This document shows positions 42,405 to 53,961 of a stretch of DNA of 64,000 nucleotides, in pieces (within the stretch, counting starts at the first letter, position 1; each line of letters opens with the position of its first letter). Below the pieces are notes generated by a model, which worked only from the letters and a program-made list of their open reading frames with translations, ran no database searches and was not told the DNA's origin. The stretch is taken from NCBI GenBank assembly GCA_024305745.1, contig JAHRBS010000003.1, forward strand, positions 1,178,001 to 1,242,000. The letters are read 5' to 3'. Source of the DNA: Polyporus tsugae. Lineage: Eukaryota; Basidiomycota; Agaricomycetes; Polyporales; Polyporaceae. The translations under genes and the position numbers were made by a program.

Positions 42405-45400
42405 TTGCGTTAAGGTTACTTATAATATATTATCACGTATTTTCTGATTGGTCAAGATACCGTCGCGAATCTTCCAAACCCTGTACGACGAAGTTGGCGG
42501 TGGCCACAATTCATAGAACTCTACCATTCCAAGTCGCACCACCTACCACTACTCGAAGAGGTGACGGACCTTTCATGCAGAACCTCCGAGGCCGCTGTGA
42601 ACAGGTGATGCCAGCTGAAAAGCACAGCATATTTGGCACGCCCTGCATCAACCTATAATCTGTGTATTCGTCATCATCGTAGGCGTAATCCGCATCTCAA
42701 GGGAGGATGTTTTATAGAGACTTACTTGGGCATGATTTCGGGAAAATGTCCCTGCTTGCAAGCCTTTCACTGTACGTTCACCCCCCCGGTAGCAAGGAGC
42801 CCCGGCCCAAGCACCCACATCTCTTAACGAGATCGACCTTACCTTTTCCATTTCAACTGTGCTATCCATTCATATGAACATTTGATGCTGATGCCGTGTT
42901 TCCCCTTCGCTTGGATCCGGAGAGCCTGAAGTCTCAGAGAGGTGTTGATGTCCGCACGGGTGCGAGGAGCGCGACGTGGAGCCAACCATCGTCTTGCTTC
43001 CATAATAACGTACGAGATTCTGCTACGGCGAACGGGTCAATAAATGCGCCTTCTCCCCTCTGGCTCGCCATCCGACTTACAGCCCAAACAAGGTCACGCC
43101 GACGGCGAACACTCAGTACCACTGATAGCCTCGCATCGAACTACCGTCAGCTGAAGCACCTCGTATTCGAGTGCCGGACAAGATTTCTGGAGGAGGGGGC
43201 TGTCGGAGACCTCCGACAGACATGCTTGAAAACCATGGTATCCGCTCGCCGAGGGAAGGACCCGCGGGTGACCGGCGCCGTGTCTGACGTTCCATAGCAG
43301 ACCCCCAAGCTGGATACAGACGTCAGCTCCCTTCTATTTATCGTGTTCGAATAGATTCCTTCTCACCGCTTTATGTGGTACACACGGCGGCTTTAACAAC
43401 TCGAGCCCGTGGAGCGAGGTCGACCCTACAGTATTACAGTAATGTTATAAGCGTGTTGTGGATGGGACACCGAAGGGTAGATAATCACGAGTCCGGGGGT
43501 CTCCGTTTCTAGATCCCGACTATGTTGTGTGGATCAGAAGGTTTGCTAAATTGAAATCTGGTGCCCTGCAACCGTGACGGAAGCCGAGTGTATGGGATCG
43601 CCTCAAACGACGCGGGTTGACTGCGTGGCAAACAACCTCGGGTTGGGCGACAACCACCCGAACGACGATGCTATGTCGACCCATTCGAACCGAGGACACG
43701 ACTTCGCCAGTGTAAGCAAAGTAGTCCAGGAGCTGAAGACCCTTTAACACTCCTTCCAGCGTCAACGAGAACAGCGTAACCTACGGCTCACCTGAGGGAG
43801 AACTAACCGCCGTCCCCCGAACCGAAATTGCCCGCTTCGGTTGACCCTGCCATGTTCAAAGGCGTCACGGCATATGTCGGGCACGATGAGATCTAGAGAC
43901 GCCCGATGACGAGCGGACCATGGTGCAAGGCGGTGTGTACTGTAAATTATCGGACGTCCGTCCCTGGGCGCGACATATGAAGCAATGCGGTTCCTGTGGG
44001 TTGCGCCACTGTCAGAAACCTTCCGTCGTCGAGGCGTGAATATCAGAATGTATTTACCGCAGCCAGGGGGTATGCCGACGAGAGACGCACGCCTGATTGA
44101 CGACGGTGGTACCTGAGCGACATGCGATTTCACCGACAGTGGAGCTCTCCTGCAGGAGCGGCCACAATACGTAGGTTGCGCCACTGACACAGTCGTTAGC
44201 GTCAGGCATGACATTCTACAGGCAACTGACTCAAACTGGAACACACCTATCGTGGTTATGGGCGTGAGAAACGGCAGCCAACCTGGTCGAAGAACGCATC
44301 CGTAGACCCGGGCGTTCAAGGGATGTTGGGGTTTACAAGGACTTACACACCCAAATCCACTATTAGTCGCTACTCCTCGGACGTGGAACGTTTGAGAGCG
44401 GCCCGATCCATGGTACGCAATGTCGACCAGAACCGCTGCAGCACTCGGCTTAGCCATCGAAGCCTAGAGTCCCGCTGGGCCGGAGTGGGCGACGCGCCGC
44501 TGGAAGATTTCCCGCCAGGAAGGGAAGCTTGGAAGACCAAAAGCCCTGCATGGCCCCGCGAGAAACGCAGGGCTCGGTAACAGACAGTCAGATCGAGGAT
44601 CGAGGGTGCAAAAGTTTGAAAGGGAGACCTACCTTTCGCCGCATAGTCACGATGCTGCACCTCTCAAACCCCACCGCCGCGTTGGCATCAGCGTTGCGCC
44701 AACGTCATAAGCACCTGGAAGTCGCATTCGGCATCAAATAACCGCCCCCGAACGGAGCGATCTCAGGGAAAAAATCGCACCCGGGAGGATCCTGGGCAGT
44801 GGATAGCCTTCAGGCTCCTGCCTCACGGTCTCCATGCACCGGGACCCGTCATATGGTGGCGCTGAGGGCTGCAGTCGCCTGCGATGACGATATCTGTCGA
44901 GTTTTGTTTGTCTTGACAGACCTCTGGCCGCCGCGAATGGACAGTTCAGAGCCCGAACCATCACCCGTGACTGTGCCTGGACGCTGGAAAGACATGGCGC
45001 GCGCCTGCGGAGTCAGGGCAATCGTCTGCAGGCCAAGTCCAGGTGCTAGATATCTGCGCTGGATGCAGGGTGACGGAACGGGTGCAGACGTAGACAATAA
45101 CACAGAGGACGGGGAGGCGATGCGGCCGTACAGCTGACCCCGAACGGATGCGCGGGTGCCAGCGCGCAATGGATGGAAAGATTGATGTTGATAGCACAGA
45201 ACGCGAATTGGCGGGCTTGAGAGGGAGCCAAGGAGACGGGTGCATCCAGCCGTCGCCTCAAGAGAGGGCCTCGGAATCATGCGGCACTAAACCATCAAAG
45301 TGCATTTATCGTGATAAATGGGATATTTACTCACAAGACTTGACAGAACAAGACGCCACCATAATCAGAGAGTGGTAACTTTCGTAGAATCTCCGCCAGT

Positions 45401-46060
45401 CTGTTGATGGGTGCTGGAGGAGTTTCTGCGAGGGTTTTTATTAGGAACAGTCCGAAGCCATACATGTCGTTGGACATTGCATACATATGCGGGCAATCTG
45501 CGTTATAAATGTTAATATATATTCATTCGGCTACACCTATGAGTGGAGCTTGCTGATGCTGTAGAGGTATTTATCCTTTGCTGTAGGGATGGCAAAACCC
45601 ACCGAGTTTGCGTCTACGGCTTCGGGTTGAGGTATCAATGACCAGATTACGGTGTGGTCAAGAAGACGTAACCTAAAAGCATACTGTATGGGTGACATAT
45701 TCCTTCGGGGCGGTCGGCGTATTTATTCCGCTTGAGTTATATCAACTTTGTGAGGCTGTCTGTCTCCGTGAATGGCTATTTCCTCCTGCCTAAAGGTACT
45801 GTACCGCTTGCGAGGGAGGCTGAGAACCGGAAGAACCCTTTCTTGTCAAATCAGTCGCCAGCCACCGTGCGCCTGTTCCACCGTATGAAATGGAGCGGGT
45901 GAATGGACCCATGTGGCCGCTCATCACGATCTGGAGACACTTTGGAGACATGTCAGCGATGTGCAGAGGAGATGGTGAACAACCAGGGACGGGCCGAAGC
46001 GGACTTGGTCATTCATGATCATGGACGGATATAGTACTGCTGTATAAGTATATGCAGCAT
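42405..46060. other. Gene-poor interval
   Basis: No supported gene on either strand. The 231-codon minus frame at 43762-44457 has no motif, no start context and noise-like composition. 45380-45800 is clearly AT-richer than its surroundings and could be an untranslated or non-coding transcript end. No terminal repeats are visible. Confidence 0.4.
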
Positions 46061-49000
46061 CGTACGCACCTGTATGTATGTAGCAGCTGCGGCGTCGGGC
46101 AAGGCTTCCCTGCTGCTGCATGAACCGAGCAGCGTCACTGTTCGACTGAGATGCTGGGGCCGTCGAGCAGCACGCATCCATGGCCAGGACAGGCAAGCGC
46201 GCGAACCGGACGAGCGATCGCCCCCCTCCCTTCACGGACGCCGAATTTCCACGCGCAACCCCAGCTCGGCTGACGTCGCGGGTGGCTCCCCCGGGTCTCT
46301 GTCTCTTCCAGAACAGAACGTCCCGCACAGACTTCGATCCACGGCGTCGGACCGTGACGCGTGACGGCTGGCAGCAAAGGAAGTCGCTCAGAGAACGCGT
46401 CGAATCTTCCAACGCTTCGCAATATTCTCTGGAGCTTTCTTGGAGTTTCCTGAAACGTGATGTGTGCGGCGGCGAAGGCTTCGAGAAATTCGAGAAGGAC
46501 GGCGGCCAGGGTCTGCGCGCAGATCACTGTCATCCGTCACCGCCGGTGGCAGCGGGCGCCTATTACCTCCCTTTCACATTTCCCTCTTTGTACTATTGTA
46601 GCTTCCACCTGGCTCCCACTCCGACTCCCAATATTCGGCGCTCGGCCTCTCCCCTGCCAGTTCGTTCCATGCACCTCCAGCGCATCCGAGATTCCGACTC
46701 TCAATGGTTTCGAATTGCCCAACCAGCTGCTGCCAGTGGGATACTCACAACTTCCCTGGCCTTCGTACAGAGTCCGCTGCGTTTATCACGACCGGCCTTC
46801 CTCTTCCCACCTCCTCGATCGGGGTTTGCCACCTTTTAGGGGTCGGCCGTCCCAACAACATCTAATCATATCAAGCACGCAGCAAGCTCAGGCTGAAACC
46901 CTGTTCAACAGATCCTACCTCCGCGCATGTGTCACGCCTCCTAATCATCTACTTCCCTACGGAACTATGCCACGGACCATGTTCATTCGACTGCTGTCTT
47001 TCCGCACGCTTCAATCGCTTTCCGTTCGACTCAAGTGGGATAAGAAGGGCGGGGCATACAGTTGCCTGCGTGACCTCCCTACAAAGGCAGGCCTCGAGCC
47101 CAGTGGGAAGCCCTTCAAGCCTCAACGCCAGAGCGAGGATGCCTGCCGCGCGACTGTGGCTGACTCGCTGTGTTCTAGAAGCGGCCGCGGACAGACGAAA
47201 CCATCGAGGACCGGGGATATAGAATACCTACTTATTAATGAACGCCGTCGCCGTGCAAGGGGCCAAGGGCTGCAGCAACTTCAATTGCACACTTCAGGGT
47301 CCGTGTCGACGTCTATCATATCGTACGTGCATGTTCACCAGCCTTCCGCGAGTCGGACTGGGGATGACCGTGACACCTTCCTTGCGGAGCAGAGGACCCT
47401 GTCCGTTCGCGACATCGACTGTGATCCGCCTCGGGCTGTCCGTGGCGTGGATGTTCTCTGCCAGCTGCGGACATTCCGCGGTCCAAGATTGAAGACGCCT
47501 TCGTCCAGGTCGTATGTTCGACATGCAGTACCGCTCGATCTCCCAAAACCCTTCTTCCAGGACCGGGCAGGGACCCTTTGCAATATCGGAACAGCACGAA
47601 AACAAATTGGTGCCGAACGTTCCGATGTCGCGCCGATGTCGCGGGGACGACCAAAGTTGAGGTGGCGTAAACATATGTCCCTATCCACTCGGCAAATGCC
47701 AGGGACAAATCATTGCGACAGGCCTCCGAAAATATGTGTATGTTTGTTTCCTCGCATGCCAGTTCAGCGAAAAGCGCCTTCTGACATCGTAACTGGACAG
47801 ACGGGACATACGCAGCAGCTCCGGTTGAGCCGCTTGGTCACTTGCATTGGTCTGTGTCGGGCACGCGGAGACGGCCTAGGACGGTGTTTCGCAATACGGA
47901 AGGTTGAAGGTAAGCAGATGTACGATCCGATTAACTTCTACGAAGCTTTACGCTGAGAAGCCCTCCACGCCGCAGCCTATCAGACCTGCCCAATCATGCT
48001 TGCCGAGGCCGCTTCGAGGCCGCTCAAGGTCAAGGGGGGGCTTCCTGTGCTTGAGCCATACTAGCATGTTCACATCGCGGCACGCCGAGAAGCTTCGAAT
48101 TCCGTGGCTTCGCTGGATTTCACAGTCCCACCCTGGCATGTGCCGTTGCTTCCCAGGATGGGAGAGACTCGGTGTCATATCGTCTTACATGGTGCGAAGC
48201 GCGTTGTTCTTTCTGACACTGGAATGACCCAGAGTGCTTCGGACTCTCAGGGGCCCCAACAAAGGCATGTCAATTTTGCATTGCTGTGAGTGCGCAGACG
48301 CGATTACCATTAGCAAGGCTGACTGTGCCCGGAAATACATACATGAATTGGTGCACGTCGATGCACACCCGCAGATCCCGCTCACTCACCATCTTTGGCT
48401 GCGGCGAAAGCGGCGTGCTGCGTTACGGAATGGGTCCAACAGGTACGTGCGTTCCGTATTGATATAACGAGCTGGTGGGGAAGCGAGGGGCGGTTAGGGG
48501 CGACATCCATGCACACGTACAACACTTAACTTACGATAGTGATGTTGCAGCCAGACTTGCGGGCCGCGCCCGGCTTGCTACGGCTGGTTCCCCGTGGGCG
48601 GGAGTCAGAGAATCTGTTCTATGAACCCTCATGCTTCTTGTAGGCTCCGTTTCCCCGTCACCATGTCGATGCCGGTACTCAGGTCGATGAAGGCCCGATA
48701 TCTGGTGCCTTCGACTGCGCGAACGCGCCAGGGAATGCGCCACTTCCGCCAGCCGTGACGTGGCTCAGCGACTTGGCACTCCGACATATTCCGTTTCACT
48801 GGCTGTCCGAGGGCCTGACCGCGACGTGCGTGCCGCCTTGGAATTCTCTTCGCGCTTCTTTTCGCGCGCCACGCCCACGCGCCAGTCACTCCGCCCGGCG
48901 GCGAACGGCAGCCCATTTGCCCGCCTTGCCTCCCACTGGCGCTGTCTTTCCGTGCAGATCAGAATAGCTACGTACGTGGTTAATGCCTTGCTTGCCTGGA

Positions 49001-49330
49001 GATGCAGATGAAGCTGGCACTGGACGAGAGCGAGCGCCTCACCATGGCCCTGTGCATCAGGTATGATCAACCCGGTGTTCCAGGCTGCACATCAGAGTGC
49101 GCCCACAGGTGTCTACATCTACAACGCCGGATCGGCGCATGTATGTGCCTTCTCCTCCTCCATCTTTTGGTCTCGTATGTTTTTTTTCTTCCTGGGCGTA
49201 TTGTCGTCATCGTCGTCGTCAGAATAATCAGAATATTTCCATGCCCATTCCTAGCGCGCGCATATTATAGCGCAGTATTCATCCGCCCGGACGCCCTCCA
49301 GGAAGCAGCGGCGGGTTCATGTATCTGAAG
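46061..49330. other. Interval with long but unconvincing frames
   Basis: A plus frame runs 499 codons at 46457-47956, but its sequence has no repeat, domain or hydrophobic pattern. The minus strand over 47294-47674 is also open (for example AECPQLAENIHATDSPRRI), which might be a relic exon. The plus strand 46560-46660 is CT-rich like a fungal promoter or leader. I cannot assign a gene. Confidence 0.35.
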
Positions 49331-50204
49331 ACGAGTCTGATGAGGACTTCGGCTTCTATCGACACTGTGCATCAAGGTCGCACGTCCTCTTCGCCGGACG
49401 CTCACCCGTCTTCTGGACGCATCCGATATTCCTATTTGCTGCTCGCCGCTCGTCATTCGAACAACGGCCGCCAGCTACTTACCAACCCCCTGGCGCGCAC
49501 GGGCCTTCCACCACGCCCCTCCGGTCTTCACAATCTCGTCGATGACCCGGGGCGAGTTTGCAGCCTCTTTTCAACTTCCGCAGCTTCCCAAACGCGGCAC
49601 GGCCCCATATCCGATAGGCCGTGGGGCGTGGCCCGCCCACCGTTAACACCCAGTGTTGGCCAGCGCTCTATCTGTGAGCACGCACTCTTCTCGACCTTCC
49701 CTGCGCATCTTCCAAGCGCGGCCGCACCCTTGTCCGTGCGCTTCGTCGTTATTGTCTGGAGCGTCTCGAAGGCTGTCCCTTCTTGATACCTCTGAATCGC
49801 GCGCCGCTCCGATTCAGAGTCCGGATGCTCTCGATTGGCGCATTTGGCTTCCGTTCCCTCGTCTCGTCCATGATTCTTCGCGTTCGTATCCGCATTCGTG
49901 TGCTGCGCTCGTCGCGTGAAGCTCTCTCCGGCCAAGGTATGCAACGTGTTTTTGCCTTCGCAGCGCGTGCCCCGCGTCGGCGTTCGTGCCTATCTCTTGA
50001 CACGCACGCCAGGGGGCCCCTGCTTCACAGCATTCACTATGCAGCCCTGAGCGCTGGGCCTGGCCATGCGAAGGGACGAATTTCACCAAGTTGGAAGCTC
50101 GGGATACTGCTTCCACGTGTGGCGCGTCATACGCACGGCACGACGCTTCCGAGGTCTTCCTCTTGCGAGTTCCACTGTCCCAAGCCCCGACTTCCATCGC
50201 GATT

Positions 50205-50233
50205 CGCCATCGTCATCGCCATCGCCATCGCCA
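50205..50233. repeat. Imperfect ATCGCC hexamer microsatellite
   Basis: About five units of CGCCAT with one unit changed to CGTCAT. It lies in a region without a supported gene. Confidence 0.6.
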
Positions 50234-52339
50234 GCACTGGCAGGGTCGTCTGAGACGCCTTCGAATGTGCACGATCGCGCTCGAGGCGCAGCGGCATCCG
50301 AGCGGAATAACGGTTCATCCCCGTCGCTCGTGCCCCGGCCGCAATCGCGCGTCCACGGGCTCGTCCTTCTCTCGATCCGCGTCGCTCGCAATCCGACTCT
50401 ATCCGGATCCGAGCCTTCTTTCGTGATCAGCCCCGTATCCGCTGCCGGGGTATCAGCTTGGTATCTATATCAGCTGCTGCCTTCGCGTCCACATCCGCCT
50501 CGGTACGGTCCGACTTTACGCGTACATCACGCAACTGGCGTGCGGCTCTCTGTGGCCTGTACGACCAAGGAAGCTTTGCTTGTTTATCTTCGCTCTTCCA
50601 AAACCAAAACAGAACATTCGAACGTACGTGCGCGCGTCGTGCGTGTAGCGGAGGGCCAAGCAGTGGAGAATGGTGCGAAAGTCAACTGCCGGGATGGCAT
50701 CAGTACGATGTGCGCTACTGACAGACTACAGACTTACAGCTTACAGTACAGTACTGTGGAATCGAGCACTGGGAGCCACGCGGACCGGCGCCGGTGCCGC
50801 CTGCCACCTTTGCCCTCGGTCGACGCTTCTCCCGATTTCAAGGCGCGGACGCGCATGTGCGCGCGGACCTCCGCTGTCCAGTGCCAGTCTGGGTTAACGT
50901 TGCGTCACCGATGCATACTGTCGCCCTGGCTTTCCAGGTCCCTCTTCGTTGTCGCGTCTGCGCTCGGTGCGTTGGGACGTGCTTTCTCCTTATAGCGTTC
51001 AGCTTATTCACGGCCCGCCAGAGAGAACAACACGCTGGGCCTGGGCGTGCATGCGCACGCATGCGGCGCCGGGTTTCCAGCGTCCCGAGCGTCGTGCGTG
51101 CGACGCATGACGCAACTGCTGTCGGCGCGGGTGCACTTGGGCGGCCACAGGCTTCGCGCGGGCTCCCCACTCCCAGGCAGCTTTCGAATTCAGGAGTGCT
51201 TTGGCCTGCGCACACGAATGCGGTGACATGGTTTGGGATCCATTGACGTTGCCATTTGCGCATGTGGCGCTCGTATTGAGCGCGCCACAGCATATCGCGG
51301 CCTATCCGCGTCTGCGAACGCGAACGCGAACCGGCCCCAGGTTCTTACGGCCTCTGCTCTCGCTGGCTCTATGTATAGCAATAGCCTTCCTCAACCGATC
51401 TCCGCGACCGCCTCTACCTCCGATGACGACAACCTTTCCTCGTCTTCCCCACGCTCATACAGGCTCGTACCCACGCCGGTCGTCGTGTGGATTGAACGCG
51501 CCCGCCTTCGCGCGTTCGGATTTCCTGCGCGGTCTCTGCGACAGTCGCAAGAAGGCGGGAAGGCACGAAGCCCCGTCGTGAAGAACGCCTGCCTCTTCCA
51601 GCAGCTCCAGCTCCACGTCCTCACGGCCCCCACGCCCGTCCGTGACCAGCCCGTTCCCATCTGCCAGCGCCATGCCCCGGATCCCATTCCCCGTTCCCCG
51701 TTTTCCAGACGGGGCGCGAGCTTCTTGCGATGGCATCGAACGTCGGAGGCCCAAAGCCCGAGTCTGGGAGCCCTGGAAGCACGTCGAGCCGGATCCCTGT
51801 GATCGCTGTCCCGCTGTCCGCTGCCCCGCAGCGCAGGCCGGGGGGACACGTGCCGAGGTGTGGATGCGTATGTAAACCCGAACCTTGTTTCTGGGGGAAC
51901 TTCTCTCGCCTTCTCTTCGCACTCCTGTGACCGCCCCCTCCCCCCCTCCGTCGTCCGTCGCTCGTCTGGCACTGGCAAGCAGCCCGCCACGATGGGCTTG
52001 GCCCGTTTGTTGCGTCTAGGCCCTCTCCATATGCATGTATTCAGCAACTGCTGCTGCAGCCAAATCTCCTCGCCGCGTTTGCTTTGGGCACTAGAAAACT
52101 TCCTGCATCGATCGCCGCGGAGGCCGTTCGAGGTCGATTACTGCTCGATTGATAAAAATTGGTAGCGCTGTGGGAGTGGGAGGAGGGCCATATCCTACAT
52201 ACCATTCGGAGCCTAGCTATCAGCTATGTACGATATGAGACGCGGCGCTTACTTCCTCTGCTGACGGCTGGGCGCTCGGCGGTGTGAATTTGAGCCTGGG
52301 ACTGCCAACTTCGCTAGTCCCATACATGTGGAGCGTCGC

Positions 52340-52374
52340 TGCGTGCACATGTACGTGTACGTGCGCATGCGTAC
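52340..52374. repeat. 35-bp uninterrupted alternating purine-pyrimidine tract
   Basis: Every step from 52340 to 52374 alternates pyrimidine and purine. The centre reads GTGCACATGTACGTGTACG, with many GT/AC and GC steps, the composition most prone to left-handed Z-DNA under negative supercoiling. It is not a simple dinucleotide repeat. Confidence 0.8.
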
Positions 52375-53180
52375 CTGTAAGTATAGGGGGCATCGCAAAG
52401 CCTAATTGTCTGGGAGCGGGGATCGGAACGGCACAGATTCAGATCCACGAGTCGACGAAGCTTACTTGCTATATATGATCAGTTCACGCTGGCGGCTGTA
52501 CATGTGTTGCGCCACGATGATGATTTGGAGCCGTTCGAAAGGAAGGTGCGAGTCACACATGCAGGAATGTAACTCATAGCGCTACGGTCGACGGGGAGTG
52601 CGGTACGAGTGACAACGACAATCTAGGGAGGTGGTGTTTGACGCCGTCGAAGTGGCTCCTTATTGCGGTCGACGTCCTCGATCCGATTCGCGATCGAGGT
52701 TGGTTGGATGTTCCAGGGAGAATGATATACACTGCTGGTGGATACTCTACTACACATCGCCTCCAAAAGATAGATACGAGATAACTGGGCCGGGGCAGAC
52801 TCGGAGCTGCTCGAGACCGAAACACGGATATGGATGTGTGTGTGGACAAAGACTTAAATCAACGTTGGGTAATGGATATACACTATATACATCTGGTACA
52901 TTGCCGTTGTCGGTGACTAGTGCTGTACAGTAAAACGCGAAGAGAACGAAGATAGGAACAACTCGGATATCCAGGATGGGGGAGGCTCCAAAGGGACGTC
53001 AACGACGTCGACGAAGACGAAACGAAGACCATGTGGATAACGATGCGGACATAGGGTAATCCAGAACAGACATGCGAGTAATAAGTGACGGTCCTATGTA
53101 CAACTGTAAGAAATACAGGGGGATGCGGGTGTGCGCGCCAGAAGCCGAATAGGTGCATGTAATACGAGTATGTTAGGAAA

Positions 53181-53195
53181 CAGACAGACAGACAG
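53181..53195. repeat. CAGA microsatellite
   Basis: About four consecutive CAGA units in non-coding DNA downstream of the CON7-like gene. Confidence 0.7.
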
Positions 53196-53319
53196 CTCGA
53201 GCTGGAACCGAGACCTGTGACGTACACGCGCGCACAGGTACAGGTCGACAAACGCTTTCCCGGAAGGGCCTAGCGGAGGCGGGCAGGAACGACGCCACGC
53301 CGCGGGCGACGGAGAGATT

Positions 53320-53333
53320 GGGGGGGGGGGGGG
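53320..53333. repeat. Homopolymer run of 14 G
   Basis: Fourteen consecutive G residues on the plus strand, about 630 bp downstream of the CON7-like stop codon. Read on that gene's strand it is a C14 run. The exact length may be affected by sequencing error. Confidence 0.75.
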
Positions 53334-53961
53334 AGATTTTGGGCGCGAATGAAATGAAGCAGACAGTGGAAGGGGAGAAGCATACGAGATTGTGAGTAGT
53401 AGTAGATAGGGAGATCCAGTTGCGTAAACCAAAAGAGGCGTGAACTATGTATACCGAAATAACTAGAGGTATCAACTACCGTATACAGGTACACAATTGA
53501 CCGACTATACACTTGTCCGTATCATATATGATTCGGGACGGTGTTGTAGAGATAAAGGTAGAAAGAACGCGCCGGAGCATCGGAACGCGTTGGAGGAAGA
53601 GAAGAAGGGACAATAAAAAGACATAGCAGGTGTCGAGGGCGATGCAGAGGGCAAGCGAGAGCAGGGCGGCGATGATGGCAGGAGACGAGAGCGTGGAGCG
53701 GGTCGCATGCGTTATGCACGGAAGGCCCCGGGGGCTTTGCATGCCCACCAGCCATGCGAGCGGTGTGTGTAGGGATGGCGGTGGTCAGCCGAGGACGCAT
53801 GCAGCACGCGCGATCCGAGTCGGCGCCAGAGAGCGGTGGGAAGCGACGTCGCGCGAGCAGGCGTCAGGAAGTAGGACCTACAGACGATCGACTGAGCAAA
53901 TGCCGGCAGATGACAGAAGCCCTCGCAAACAGACGCACCGAGAAGTCAGAAGCACCACGCT

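Larger units (their letters stand above)
49331..53961. other. Gene-free, simple-sequence-rich interval downstream of the CON7-like gene
   Basis: GC-rich with high CpG content, which leaves frames open by chance on several strands at once (for example 50066-50995 and 51391-52047). None has a motif. It contains four simple-sequence tracts listed separately. It may hold the 3' untranslated region of the CON7-like gene at its right end and non-coding transcripts, but nothing in the sequence proves this. Confidence 0.4.

Noticed and set aside
43762..44457. A 231-codon minus-strand open frame
   Set aside because: No recognisable motif, Arg/Ser/Cys-rich noise composition and no neighbouring exons.
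10890..44580. Similar strings GGCCCCGCG..AGAAAC..GGG near 10.9 kb and 44.56 kb
   Set aside because: The match is short, gapped and does not extend, so it is not evidence of a dispersed repeat.
45303..45320. Perfect 8-bp-arm palindrome CATTTATCGTGATAAATG
   Set aside because: About one such hairpin is expected by chance in a window of this size, and it is not near a gene.
46457..47956. A 499-codon plus-strand open frame
   Set aside because: No domain, repeat, hydrophobic pattern or plausible start. The GC-rich sequence leaves frames open on both strands here, and the residue mix is like other noise frames.
50066..50995. A 309-codon plus-strand open frame
   Set aside because: It lies in high-CpG DNA where stops are scarce. 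Overlapping frames on both strands are equally long and none has motifs.
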